Assembly: GCF_900964775.1 (NCBI RefSeq)
Contig: NC_041815.1
Span: 11,869,443 to 11,933,442 of the forward strand
DNA from: Scleropages formosus
Lineage: Eukaryota > Chordata > Actinopteri > Osteoglossiformes > Osteoglossidae
Length of the DNA: 64,000 nt
Direction of reading: 5' to 3'
The translations under genes and the position numbers were made by a program. Positions 10,812-20,240 of this stretch are shown one piece after another. A model generated the notes under the pieces. It did no database searches, was not told the DNA's origin, and saw only the letters and a list, made by a program, of their open reading frames with translations. Position 1 is the first letter of the stretch; each line of letters begins with the position of its first letter.

Positions 10812-10870
10812 ATCACTCATCCGTACATCAGTGGTTCACTCTTTCTCTGAAATGAAGGGTAAAGCGCATA
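10450..10870 (-). repeat. SINE-2/L2-tail repeat split by SINE-1
   Basis: Inverted L2-type tail ('cttttctccaaagtgacttcc' region) and middle section (10470-10572), continuing after the SINE-1 insertion at 10821. Compare the uninterrupted order at 57806-57960. Confidence 0.75.
10573..10820 (+). repeat. SINE-1 copy nested in SINE-2, 11-bp target duplication
   Basis: Plus-strand SINE-1: A box GTGGCGCAGTGGG at about 10593, B-box region GGTTCTAGTCC at about 10639, and a (TG)n tail at 10776-10810. GGATCACTCAT at 10573-10583 and 10810-10820 is the target-site duplication. Confidence 0.92.
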
Positions 10871-11415
10871 CAATGTAAGCAAGATATGAAGTGGTTCAAA
10901 CTCTTATAAGTCAGCAAAAGGGTGTGAGGCAGAGTGTCCACAGTGAAGAGTTGAACAGTGTCAGCTGAGACAGTGTTTAAGAAATGATGGAATCCGTGTT
11001 TCATGTATCCTGAATGTTTTGTTAGATGATGCGCTTAGATGTTGTGTATCATGTAATATGTACTGCTTAGTTGCACCTGCTGATATTGTTGACAATTTCA
11101 TCTGCTTGAAATGTGTGACAAATAGTGACTTGGTGTGGGAAGAATGTGATTTAGAAAGGTGAATTAAAAATTCATTTCTATTTGAGAGATGGAGACTTTG
11201 CTGGACTCAGTGTGTCCTGTTGCCTCTGGTGTTGAACTCTGTCAGTTACAGCCCCCAGTACAGTTAATGAGAAGCTGGGTACCCTGAACTGGTCTCATTG
11301 TGACTGGATTACTGTAAGAAGGAAGGTGAGTAAAGCTAAACCTAAACCATAGGTTTCTGGTTCTCCTGTCTGAACCCAAAAAAGATATTTGGCTCTTAGC
11401 AGTTTTTCCAGAAGC
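10871..11415. other. Non-coding stretch
   Basis: No gene, RNA or confident repeat seen. Confidence 0.45.
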
Positions 11416-11662
11416 GTCCCCAGATACAACCTTCATTCAGCCATTACTCTGGTAAAAATTGGCGTGGGTATCCGGATTTGTCTGTGTCTTATGCACCTAC
11501 TTGAACGGTGAACCTCGGCGTAGCAAGTGGCAGGGAACAAACTAGGTTTGCTTGAGACTTTGATGTTTGCAGCTATGTCTCCTTCTCTCAACGTAATGCA
11601 TAAATTGTGCTTTCGCTGAGATGTACGTCGCTTTGAACAACAGCGTCTGCTAAAAGTGACAC
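11416..11662 (+). mobile_element. L2 LINE 3'UTR and tail fragment
   Basis: Begins with a roughly 33-bp stretch ('cagatacaaccttcattcag' onward) that recurs at 19681-19714, just after the end of the L2 ORF. It ends with the conserved L2 tail 'gtcgctttgaacaacagcgt' (about 11630-11650). Confidence 0.7.
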
Positions 11663-11689
11663 AACGGTCATCAGCCTGATCGCAGGTGC

Positions 11690-12580
11690 TGTTGAGACTG
11701 CATGGAGAGAAGAGGCTGACACCCCGGCGGCTTGGCGTCAGGACGACGAGCCCTTCCCCGAACATCAGTGAAACCAAGGCGATGACTGTGGGAGGAGGCC
11801 GCACAACCGTTCAAATCGACGGGGCAGCGGTGGAGAGGGCGGGCGGTTTTTAGTACCTGGGGCTCAACATCAGCGTGGCCAAAACGGCGCGGGAGCGCCT
11901 GTCCTTTCTCCGTAGGCCGAACAAGTTTGGCACGCCATCCCGGGTCCGGGCCAATTTCTACAGGGGCCCAGTCGAGAGCATCCTGACCGGCTGCATCGCT
12001 GGCCGGTATGGGAGCTGCTCAGCCCAGCATTGTGAGGAAGCGCAGAGGGCGGTGAAGTGGGCACAGCTCCTCGGTGGCTCTGAGCTTCCAAACATCCAGG
12101 ACATCTGCGCAGCCAGGTGCCTTAAGAAGGCCGGGGCTATCCTCAAGGAGCCCAGTCGTCCCGGTCACGCACTGTTTTCTCTCCTGCCGTCCGCTAAACG
12201 TTGGCAAAGCATCTAGTCAAAATCAGACATACTGCGGGACAGCGTCTATCTCCAGGCTGCTAGACGCCCGGACAGTCGAGCGGCATCCGAATCCAGCAAC
12301 TCGTCCGGTCTTCGTTAAGTACTCTCGCCTCATAGTTATTGCTCTCACCGGATTTCGATTGCGCTGCACTTCGAGAACATCAAGTTATTTGTAATCCTGA
12401 GGTATGTTCTTACAATTCTGGGTTTTTTTTTTTTTTTTTTTTTTTTTGCATAAATCACCCTACCGCACGCGGAAAAAAGACGTTTCATCGCAGCAACCAC
12501 TGCTGGATGCTCTATTTATTGTTGTGAATTTGGTGACTAAACCTTTCGCTGACTGACTGACTGAATGACTGACTCGCACC
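11690..12580 (+). mobile_element. Decayed Rex1-type LINE, 3' fragment
   Basis: Plus-strand translation from about 11780 to 12214 gives Rex1-like RT C-terminal sequence: a VESILTGCIAG region, 'SELPNIQDI' and 'PSRPGHALFSLLPSAKRW'. An in-frame stop falls near 11850 and the frame ends early at about 12214. The 3'UTR contains a 27-nt T run (12423-12449) and ends in a (CTGA)n-like tail (12549-12578). It is GC-rich and more diverged than the 14641 copy, so a different Rex1 subfamily. Confidence 0.7.
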
Positions 12581-12912
12581 ACCTGTGCTAAGGTGTCAGG
12601 GAAGGCCGCGTTGGCTCCTGCGCCGCCCGGAGGTCGGCGACTCGAGTTGTTCTGCTACGCGTGCCGTCTTTCTTCGACCGGGCGACAGGCCATGAGCGCG
12701 TCGGGGAGTTGCGCGGGAGAGGAACGAACTCCTGCCGAGGCAGCGTCACTGCGCCGTCTCCATTGCAGAGTGGCCCGGTCAACTGGTGCGAAGCGGCGCG
12801 CTTCCTTCAGAAGTCCCAAAGACGTTTGGTGAGAATCTCCAGCCAGGTACAAATGCTATGGACGACATGGTTCTGGACAGCTTTCCCGAGGAAGGGGTGT
12901 GTGTGTTGCTGG
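12581..12912. other. GC-rich non-coding block leading into tRNA-like cluster
   Basis: High CpG content, no recognisable coding exon. Together with 12985-13411 and 13485-13883 it forms the spacer DNA of a small tRNA-like cluster. Confidence 0.4.
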
Positions 12913-12984
12913 GGCTCGTTGGTCTAGGGGTATGATTCTCACTTTAGGAGCGAGAGGTCCTGGGTTCAAATCCTGGATGAATCC
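12913..12984 (+). tRNA. tRNA-Pro-like sequence, probably a pseudogene
   Basis: 72 nt with A box TGGTCTAGGGG and B box GGTTCAAATCC. The body is clearly tRNA-Pro(AGG)-like, but the seven-base anticodon loop reads TTTAGGA, putting TAG at 34-36. The acceptor stem has one mismatch (C3:A70) and two G:U pairs, and the anticodon stem has an A:C mismatch. Several differences from a canonical tRNA-Pro look like CpG decay. Probably inactive. Confidence 0.6.
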
Positions 12985-13411
12985 TGTGGGCTCCCTGCCT
13001 GGTTGCGTTGGAGCTGAGCTGTGCCTGGGCAGGGCTGGGGCTCCTGGCTGAAGGGGGAGGAGGGGCTGGGCCAGCCCTCCCCTCTGTTGGCCATGCTCCA
13101 GTCAAGGTCAGCAGCAGAGCCTGCTCCCTTGGGGGTGAACCAGCGGCTTCCTTTGGGCCGGAGGGAGGAGTGGCAGCTCCCGCATGCCACTTTTCTGCAG
13201 GGTGGTGGTTTCCTCTGCCAAGGGAGAGTGTTACATCCTCAAAGCGTGAAGCACTTTGTGACTGTCTCTGTCCAGCAAATGCTGCAATGCAAGACTGCTG
13301 CTTTGTGGTGAGTAGCGGAGGGAGAAGGTGTTGACGTGTGTGTGCAGGAGCTGGCTGTTTCCTGAATTTGCACACTTAAGCTTGCTTGCACTTCCCACAG
13401 AGTGCAGGTGT
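12985..13411. other. GC-rich spacer between tRNA-like sequences
   Basis: No gene recognised. Overlapping open frames on both strands reflect base composition and show no domain motifs. Confidence 0.4.
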
Positions 13412-13484
13412 GCCTAGCTAGCTCTGTCGGTAGAGCATGAAACTCTCAATTTTGGGGTCGTGGGTTCGAGCCCCACGCTGGGCG
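13412..13484 (+). tRNA. tRNA-Lys-like gene with anticodon CTC
   Basis: 73 nt fitting canonical numbering. The acceptor stem GCCTAGC/GCTGGGC pairs fully (one G:U). D stem GCTC/GAGC and T stem GTGGG/CCCAC are intact, with discriminator G73. The sequence is close to vertebrate tRNA-Lys(CTT), but the loop CTCTCAA places C34-T35-C36, a Glu (GAG) reader. The anticodon stem TGAAA/TTTTG pairs only weakly. A TTTT pol III terminator follows at 13499-13502. It could be a functional isoacceptor variant or a decayed copy. Confidence 0.7.
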
Positions 13485-13883
13485 GGAGAGAGGCTCCCTT
13501 TTGCGCCGTGAGCCCTGCGACCTGGCACGGGAAAAGCGCGGCTTTCGCTCACTCTTCGGCGACCGGCGCCTCGCGGAATTTGCAGCGTTCCTTCACAAGC
13601 GGAGGATCGCAATGCGCTCCGCAGGGTCACAAGATCCCGTCGACGCGCAGCCTTCCCGTGCGGAGTCGGGCGCGCCGCGAGGTCACCTCCAGCTCGCAAG
13701 GAAACGAACGAGAGTGCGTGGACCACGTTGCCTCGAAGCGTCTCTGCCCAGCGGGCGGGCCAAGGGAAACGTTACGTTTGGAAGATGCCGGGATTAAAAA
13801 TAAATAAATAGATCAACAAATGAAGAAATGGCTCGGTAACACGCGGTGGCTCGAAAAGCAAAGTTGAGCGAGGCCGCAGGCGG
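13485..13883. other. GC-rich spacer
   Basis: CpG-rich, no recognisable exon. An AT-rich 'aaataaataaatag' patch lies at 13799-13812. Confidence 0.4.
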
Positions 13884-13955
13884 GGCTTGTTGGTCTAGGG
13901 GCATGATTGTCACTTAGGGTGCGAAAGGTCCCGGGTTCAAATCCCCAACAAGCCC
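13884..13955 (+). tRNA. tRNA-Pro(AGG)-like, partly degenerate
   Basis: 72 nt with a fully paired acceptor stem GGCTTGT/ACAAGCC, anticodon loop TTAGGGT (AGG at 34-36), and B box GGTTCAAATCC. The anticodon stem has two mismatches (27:43 and 30:40) and the T stem two (49:65 and 50:64). A paralogue of the 12913 copy. Function doubtful. Confidence 0.6.
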
Positions 13956-14104
13956 TGCCCGCGCAGTCAGCTGAAGCTCGCGTCGCTGCCTGGGCCCGCT
14001 GCCCTTTTGCGTCTCGCCTACGGAGGACACCCCGTTGCCACTGCCTTCTCGCGCCTGCACGAGGAAGGGTCATACGTGACGATGTCGGCCGCTGACTGCG
14101 GCTC

Positions 14105-14640
14105 AGCGGTCGCTCTGCAGTCCTTCGATCTGTCCCAATCCCCTGCTACTCGCAAATTGGGCAACTGTCTTGACCTTCCGTTTTCCTGTGGCTATCCCAT
14201 TCTCTCTGTCACGCCGCTGCATGTCTCTGACCACTTCTTCATTTCCTTTCAACCGTCCCTCACCGCTAACTCTTCGTCTCTTCCCTGCACCCGTTGTCGC
14301 CCTTCGCCGCAACTTAAAGTCTCTCTCACCTTCCTGCTTTGCCTCTGCTACTCTGGCCGCTCTCCCTTCTGCTCCACAATTCTCAGCTCTATCTACAGAT
14401 GATGCCACTAACGCTTTCCTCTCTGCCCTGTCTTCCACCCTCGACTCTCTCTGCCCTGTGTCTTCTAGACCGGCGCGCCCCATCGCTACCCCGTGGCTGT
14501 CTGATGCGTCACGTGCTAACAGGACCAAAGTGCGGGCGGCAGAGCGAAGATGGCGTAAGTCCAAAAGTCCGTCGGACCTCAATGCTTACCAGTCACTCTT
14601 AGCTGCTTTTCAGTCTGCTGTCTCTTCAGCTAAATCACGC
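14105..14640 (+). mobile_element. L2 LINE, 5' piece (end of endonuclease and linker), before Rex1 insertion
   Basis: Plus-strand translation gives the end of an L2 endonuclease: 'LGNCLDLPFSC', then 'VTPLHVSDHFFISF' with the SDH catalytic motif around 14228. The L2 linker follows with 'RRNLKSLSP', 'LDSLCPVSSRPARP' and 'TPWLSDASRANRTKVRAAER'. It is 5'-truncated at about 14105 and resumes at 17885. Confidence 0.8.
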
Positions 14641-17600
14641 ATGATGGCGCCGTGGATGGCCGCCTCGGTGTGGAGCTCCACAGTTGTTTTACTGTTTTTG
14701 TTAGTTTGCCCTGTCTTTAGTTATACTCCGACAATCAGCTTTACCAGGGAAGAACTGCTGAACATTCGGCAGTACACACCACCCGACATTTTACCGGTTT
14801 TCGACTATTCTGACGTTTTGCTGGACATTGTAGTCGGAGGTGCAGCGGCGCTGCTCAAGCGCTCCAAGCGCTCCAAGACGCGCAAGCGCGGAAAGCGAGC
14901 CGGCACGCTTGTCAAGCTCCGAAAGCGCGGCTTTAGGACAGCGCTGCCTAGTATCCATCTGGCGAACCTCCGCTCCTTACCCAACAAAATGGACGAACTT
15001 TTCCTCCTGTCCCAAAGAAACAAGGACTTCTTAAACTCTGCTGCTCTGTGTTTCACGGAAACCTGGCTGAATGAAGCCATCCCGGACAGCGCGCTACATC
15101 TGCCGGGCTTCCAGCTGTTCAGAGCGGATCGCGACGCGGAATCAGCGGGGAAATTACGTGGCGGTGGGACATGCTTCTACATCAACGAAAGGTGGTGTAC
15201 AGATGTGACAGCGTTGAAGAAGATGTGCTGTCCCGACCTAGAAGCGCTCTTCATCAACTGCAAGCCTTTCTACTCGCCGCGGGAGTTTTCCTCGTTCATC
15301 CTCGTAAGTGTTTACATTCCACCGCAGGCGTGCGTGAACGCAGCGCTGCAACAGCTGGGCGACCAGATCACAGACACAGAGCAACAACACCCGGACTCTG
15401 TTATAATCATTCTCGGGGACTTTAATAAAGCAAATCTCTCCCGTGAACTGCCAAAATACAGACAGCATATTACATGTCCCACCAGAGACAGTAATATTTT
15501 GGACCACTGCTACACCACAGTAAAGGATGCATATCACTCTGTTCCACGGGCAGCTTTGGGGCTCTCTGATCACTGCCTGGTTCATCTTATACCGACCTAC
15601 AGGCAGAAACTGAAGTCAGCTAAACCTGTAATAAGGACTGTTAAAAGATGGACTGGGGAAGCAGAGCAGGACTTACAAGCCTGCTTCGAGTGCACTGACT
15701 GGAGTGTTTTTGAGGCTGCTGCTAGCGATCTGGATGAGCTCACAGACTCTGTAACATCATACGTCAGTTTCTGTGAGGATATGTGCATCCCTACCAGGAC
15801 TCGTTTAACATACAACAATGACAAACCGTGGTTCACTGCAAAGCTCAAACAGCTTCGTCAGGCCAAAGAAGACGCCTACAAGAACGGGGACAGAGTCTTG
15901 TATAAACAGGCCAAAAACACTATGGCAAAGGAGATCAGAGTGGCTAAGAGAAACTACTCTGAAAAGCTGAAGAAACAGTTTTCAGCCAACGATCCTGCGT
16001 CGGTGTGGAAAGGCATGAAAGACATCACAAATTACAAGACACCACCCCCCGGCACCGTGTCAACTCAACAACTAGCCGACGATCTGAATGAGTTTTATTG
16101 CAGGTTTGATAAACCCTGTCTCACACCCTACACCCATTCAGACCCTCTCTCCACCAATCACTTAACAACTCAAGTAACCCCCACCTCCCCCCCTCCTGTA
16201 CCTTTGATCTGCGAAGAGGAGGTGCGTCGGGTCTTCATCAAACAGAAGACAAGGAAAGCACCAGGCCCAGACGGTGTCTCACCGGCCTGCCTAAAAACCT
16301 GTGCTGACCAGCTGGCCCCTATCTTCACAAAGATCTTCAACAGATCACTGGAGATGTGCGAAGTTCCTTCCTGCTTCAAACGCTCCACCATCATCCCCAT
16401 CCCAAAGAAACCCAAAATCACAGGACTTAATGACTACAGACCTGTCACCTTAACATCTGTGGTCATGAAGTCACTTGAAAAACTGGTGTTGGACTACCTG
16501 AAAGACATCACTGGACCCTTGCTGGACCCCCTGCAGTTTGCTTACCGAGCAAACAGGTCTGTGGATGATGCAGTCAACATGGGACTGCACTACATTCTGC
16601 AACATCTGGACAAACCAGGGACTTATGCGAGGATCCTGTTCGTGGACTTCAGCTCATCCTTCAACACCATCATCCCACACCTCCTCCTGTCCAAATTAAT
16701 CCAACTCTCCGTGCCCACCTCCATCTGTCAGTGGATCACCAACTTTCTGACAGACAGGCAGCAGATAGTGAGGCTGGGAAAATTCTCATCCGAAACTCGC
16801 ACAATCAGTACTGGAGCCCCCCAGGGATGTGTGCTCTCCCCACTGCTCTTCTCCCTGTACACCAACGACTGCACCGCGAAGGACCCCTCTGTCAAACTCC
16901 TGAAGTTTGCAGACGACACCACACTCATCGGCCTCATCCGGAATGGCGACGAGTCTGCCTATAGACAGGAGGTCCAAGAGCTGGCTGTCTGGTGCAGTCA
17001 TAACAACCTGGAGCTGAACACGCTCAAAACAGTGGAGATGATCGTAGACTTCAGGAGAAACACCTCAGCATTATCCCCACTCACCATCATGAACAGCACT
17101 GTGGCAACAGTGGAGTCATTCAGGTTCCTGGGCACCACCATCTCACAGGACCTGAAGTGGGAGTTCTACATAGACTCCATTGTGAAGAAGACCCAGCAGA
17201 GGTTGTACTTCCTTCGTCAGCTGAGGAAGTTCAACCTGCCACAGGAGCTACTGCTGCAATTCTACTCTGCAGTCATTGAGTCCGTCCTCTGCACCTCTAT
17301 AACTGTCTGGTTCGGCTCAGCTACGAAGTCAGACATCAGAAGACTGCAGCGGATAGTTCGGACTGCTGGAAGAATCATCGGCACATCCCCCCCAGCTCTC
17401 CAAGAACTGCACTCGTCCAGAGTCAGTAAAAGGGCGAGCAAAATCATTCTAGACCCCTCACATCCAGGCCACTTCCTCTTCGAACCCTTGCCATCTGGCC
17501 GGCGCTACAGAGCACTGTGCACCAGGACAGCCAGGCATAAGAAAAGTTTCTTTCCTCAGGCCATCTACCTCATGAACACCTAAATCTCTCCCCTAGAGAG

Positions 17601-17884
17601 TAAACCGTGCAATACATAATACTATTTATATTTATAACTATTTATCACATTTCTCTTACACTCCCTTGCATTTGTATCTAGCAACTATTTTTGTACTATT
17701 TTTGTATATTGTGTACTTTATATTTTTTAATCCTTTATTCACATATTCTATCTTCTCATCTGTGTCTTGTCACTGTCATTCTGTCTGTGCTGTGGTAGTT
17801 CCTGTCACCAAGACAAATTCCTTGTATGTGCGAACATACTTGGCAATAAAGCTCGTTCTGATTCTGATTCTGATTCTGATTCTA
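14641..17884 (+). mobile_element. Rex1-clade LINE, apparently intact single-ORF copy
   Basis: One uninterrupted 979-residue ORF (14644-17583) followed by a 300-bp 3'UTR and a tail of TGATTC hexamers (17855-17884). The clade is supported by the FVDFSSSFNT block in the RT: the standard Rex1 primer site encodes FSSAFNT. The insertion interrupts an L2 LINE in the same orientation. No clear target duplication was found. The nearly identical 3' half at 24655-25640 suggests recent activity. Confidence 0.88.
14644..17583 (+). CDS. Rex1 LINE ORF: AP-endonuclease plus reverse transcriptase
   Basis: 979 residues. The N-terminus is unusual: a hydrophobic stretch of about 20 residues (STVVLLFLLVCPVFS) follows MAPWMAASVWS and resembles a signal peptide. 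After it comes a very basic stretch (KRSKRSKTRKRGKRAG, about residues 76-92). The APE-type endonuclease has FTETWL, GDFN (about residue 258) and SDHC (about 308). The RT has KAPGPDG, DYRPVTLTS, FVDFSSSFNT, GAPQGCVLSPLLFSLY and the catalytic FADD (about residue 755). The C-terminus is SFFPQAIYLMNT. The same frame stays open upstream to 14170 only because it runs into L2 sequence, so the start is placed at 14644 (14641 is also ATG). Confidence 0.9.
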   Translation: MAPWMAASVWSSTVVLLFLLVCPVFSYTPTISFTREELLNIRQYTPPDILPVFDYSDVLLDIVVGGAAALLKRSKRSKTRKRGKRAGTLVKLRKRGFRTALPSIHLANLRSLPNKMDELFLLSQRNKDFLNSAALCFTETWLNEAIPDSALHLPGFQLFRADRDAESAGKLRGGGTCFYINERWCTDVTALKKMCCPDLEALFINCKPFYSPREFSSFILVSVYIPPQACVNAALQQLGDQITDTEQQHPDSVIIILGDFNKANLSRELPKYRQHITCPTRDSNILDHCYTTVKDAYHSVPRAALGLSDHCLVHLIPTYRQKLKSAKPVIRTVKRWTGEAEQDLQACFECTDWSVFEAAASDLDELTDSVTSYVSFCEDMCIPTRTRLTYNNDKPWFTAKLKQLRQAKEDAYKNGDRVLYKQAKNTMAKEIRVAKRNYSEKLKKQFSANDPASVWKGMKDITNYKTPPPGTVSTQQLADDLNEFYCRFDKPCLTPYTHSDPLSTNHLTTQVTPTSPPPVPLICEEEVRRVFIKQKTRKAPGPDGVSPACLKTCADQLAPIFTKIFNRSLEMCEVPSCFKRSTIIPIPKKPKITGLNDYRPVTLTSVVMKSLEKLVLDYLKDITGPLLDPLQFAYRANRSVDDAVNMGLHYILQHLDKPGTYARILFVDFSSSFNTIIPHLLLSKLIQLSVPTSICQWITNFLTDRQQIVRLGKFSSETRTISTGAPQGCVLSPLLFSLYTNDCTAKDPSVKLLKFADDTTLIGLIRNGDESAYRQEVQELAVWCSHNNLELNTLKTVEMIVDFRRNTSALSPLTIMNSTVATVESFRFLGTTISQDLKWEFYIDSIVKKTQQRLYFLRQLRKFNLPQELLLQFYSAVIESVLCTSITVWFGSATKSDIRRLQRIVRTAGRIIGTSPPALQELHSSRVSKRASKIILDPSHPGHFLFEPLPSGRRYRALCTRTARHKKSFFPQAIYLMNT

Positions 17885-19680
17885 AAACCTCCTTCTTCCG
17901 CAAACAAAATACACCCCGCACACTCTCTCTTTGCCACCTTCTCATCCCTTCTGTGTCCCCCGCCACCTCCTCCCCCTCCCCCTCCCCCCCTTCTCTCACC
18001 ACTGAAGACTTTGCTTTGTTTTGTCTGAGACAAAGTCGAAGCAATCACTGGTAAATTCTCACCATCGACCTGCCCGGTTCGCGCTGGACCTCCCTGCAAA
18101 GCTGTCCTCTCCAACTTCAAGCCGCTCTCCGAATCTGAAGTCGCTGACCTCCTGATGTTGCGCCGAGCCACCACCTGCTCGCTTGATCCGGTCCCATCAT
18201 CACTCCTTCAGAACATTTCCCCGCAACTCTCCTCCATCTCCTCACTCTCCTCTGGCTGTTTCCTGGCTGCCTTCAAAAGTGCTCTATCTCATTTCGCCTC
18301 TGCTAAAGAAATCCCCCTGGGACCCCAGTCCGGTTCAAAATTACAGAGCGGTCTCTCTCCTCTCCTTCCTGTCCAAAAAAACCCTTGAGCGGGCAGCCTG
18401 TGATCAACTCAGCCGGAGCCATCTCCTTGATGGTTGTCAGTCTGGTTTCAAAGTTGGTCACTCCAGCGAGACCGCCCTTCCGGTGGTATCTGACACTCTC
18501 CAAGCCGCTAGAGCTGCCGCCCTCTCCTCGGTCCTCATCCTCATCCTCCTCGATCTGTCTGCGGCATTCGACGCCGTAAATCACCGGGTTCTACTCTCCC
18601 CTCTTAAGCGGCTTGGGATCACAGGTGCGGCACTCACAGGGTTTGAGTCCTACCTCTCTGACAGGTCCTATCAAGCGGTCTGGCGGAGCGCTCGTTCTTC
18701 TCCTCTGCCTCTCTCAACCGGTGTTCCGCAGGGCTCGGTATTGGGTCCTCTTCTTTTCTCCATCTACACCCCCCCCCAGGTCCGGTCATAGCCTCCCGTG
18801 GTTTCAAATACCACTGCTATGCCGACGATACCCAGCTCTTCCTCTCCTTTCCGCCTGGTGCGTCGCACACCTCCGTACGCATTGCTGCCTGCCTGTCGGA
18901 CATCTCTTCACGGATGTATGATCACCGCCTCCAACTCAACCTCTCCAAAACAGAGATTCTCTACCCCTCAGCTGGCCTGCCCTCCTGTCACGACCTCTCG
19001 CTCAAACTGGACGCCTCGCTCCTTTGCTGAGAGTCTGGGAGTTACGACTGATGCGAGCCTGTCATTCTCTCAACATGTTGAAGCCACAAGCCGGTCCTGC
19101 AGACACATCCTGCAAAAATATTCCTAGGATCCGTCCCTACCTCACTAGTGACTCCGCCCAACTCCTTGTGCAGGCCATGCTGGCTTCCCGTCTGGACTAC
19201 TGCAACTCTCTTCTGTGTGGCCTTCCGGCTAATGCCGTCAAACCTCTGCAGCTTCTGCAGAATGCTGCTGCACGACTTGTGTTTGATTTGCCAAAGCGCT
19301 CCCATCTATCTCCTCTACTCACCTCTCCGCGCTGGCCTCCTATAACTGCCCGTATCAGATTCAAAACCCCGGTTACTGTGTGCAAATGCATCATCAGTAG
19401 AACTGCTCCCGGCTATTTACAGGACTTGATCAACCGGCACACCCCAGCCGGGCCCCTTCGCTCATCTACTTCTGCTCGCTCGGTGGTCCCGCGCACGAAA
19501 GGCAAAGCTCAGAGGTTCTCGGTTCTGGGTCCGTTGTGGTGGCATGACCCTCCCCTGTCACTCAGGACTGCAGAAACTCCGTCTGTTTTCAAGAAGGCTC
19601 TGAAAACCCACCTCTTCCAGATCCACTTTGCCCGAGATCTCTTCAGACCATCCATGGCATAACCGTTCACGCATTGTAAC
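17885..19680 (+). mobile_element. L2 LINE, 3' piece (RT) after Rex1 insertion, broken
   Basis: Resumes the L2 linker and continues into the RT: 'LDLSAAFDAVNHRVLL' (about 18555), 'GVPQGSVLGPLLFSIYT' (about 18720), a YADDTQLFLSF block in another frame (about 18820-18850), and a C-terminus 'FARDLFRPSMA' ending at 19662. At least three frame changes are needed to follow the protein, including one at the C run near 18772. A family 3'UTR start follows at 19681-19714, then a SINE-1 fragment. Confidence 0.82.
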
Positions 19681-19726
19681 TCCAGATACAACCTTCATTC
19701 AGCCATTACTCTGGACTCCAGTCAGT

Positions 19727-19806
19727 TGGAAGGCACCCCAAGCGGGACTCAAACCCCAGACCCACCAGAGAGCGAGACCCAGCCAAACATGCTGCACCAC
19801 CACATC
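19727..19806 (-). repeat. SINE-1 5' fragment
   Basis: Only the tRNA-like head and the start of the body ('aaggcaccccaagcgggact' ... 'gctgcaccaccacatcc'). No (TG)n tail. Confidence 0.7.
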
Positions 19807-19839
19807 CTCCAGCAGGGAATGCATTTATTGTAAATAGTT

Positions 19840-20240
19840 GCATTATGGGGAAAATGTGAATAAAGAGTGCAACCCTTGGGGGGACTTGAGGGGATAATAA
19901 AGGGGTGTCTCTGTTTGCCAATGAGAGGGGGGGGAAGAAAAAACAAACCGAACCGAACCGAACCAAACCGAACCGGTGGCGCTAAGCAGGCTGGGACAGT
20001 CCTTTTGGGTATGTTGGTGTGGGGAAGAGATGGGTCAGTTATATTCTTTGAAGCCAGAAAGGGGATTTTTATGGGAAAGACTTTGTCTTGACAATGTATT
20101 TTATGTAATGGTTGCTTTGTGATTTTGTTGACCAACTGTAGGAAAACGGTGTTGGATTTGTTTGATTGTGGATTTTAATGTATTGTTTTGGTTCTATGTA
20201 TTATTGATAACTTTATTAAATAAAGTTTGAAAAAAAAAAG
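19840..20240 (+). mobile_element. Tx1-type LINE 3'UTR fragment with poly(A)
   Basis: The end 'gataactttattaaataaag' followed by tttg(A)n at 20206-20238 matches, on the opposite strand, the 3' end of the Tx1 LINE at 28275-28310. A (CCGAA)n pentamer tract lies at 19947-19971. How far it extends upstream is uncertain. Confidence 0.65.

Noticed and set aside
14170-17583. A single novel 1137-residue protein
   Set aside because: The first part is L2 linker and the rest Rex1; the frame is continuous only because of the insertion.
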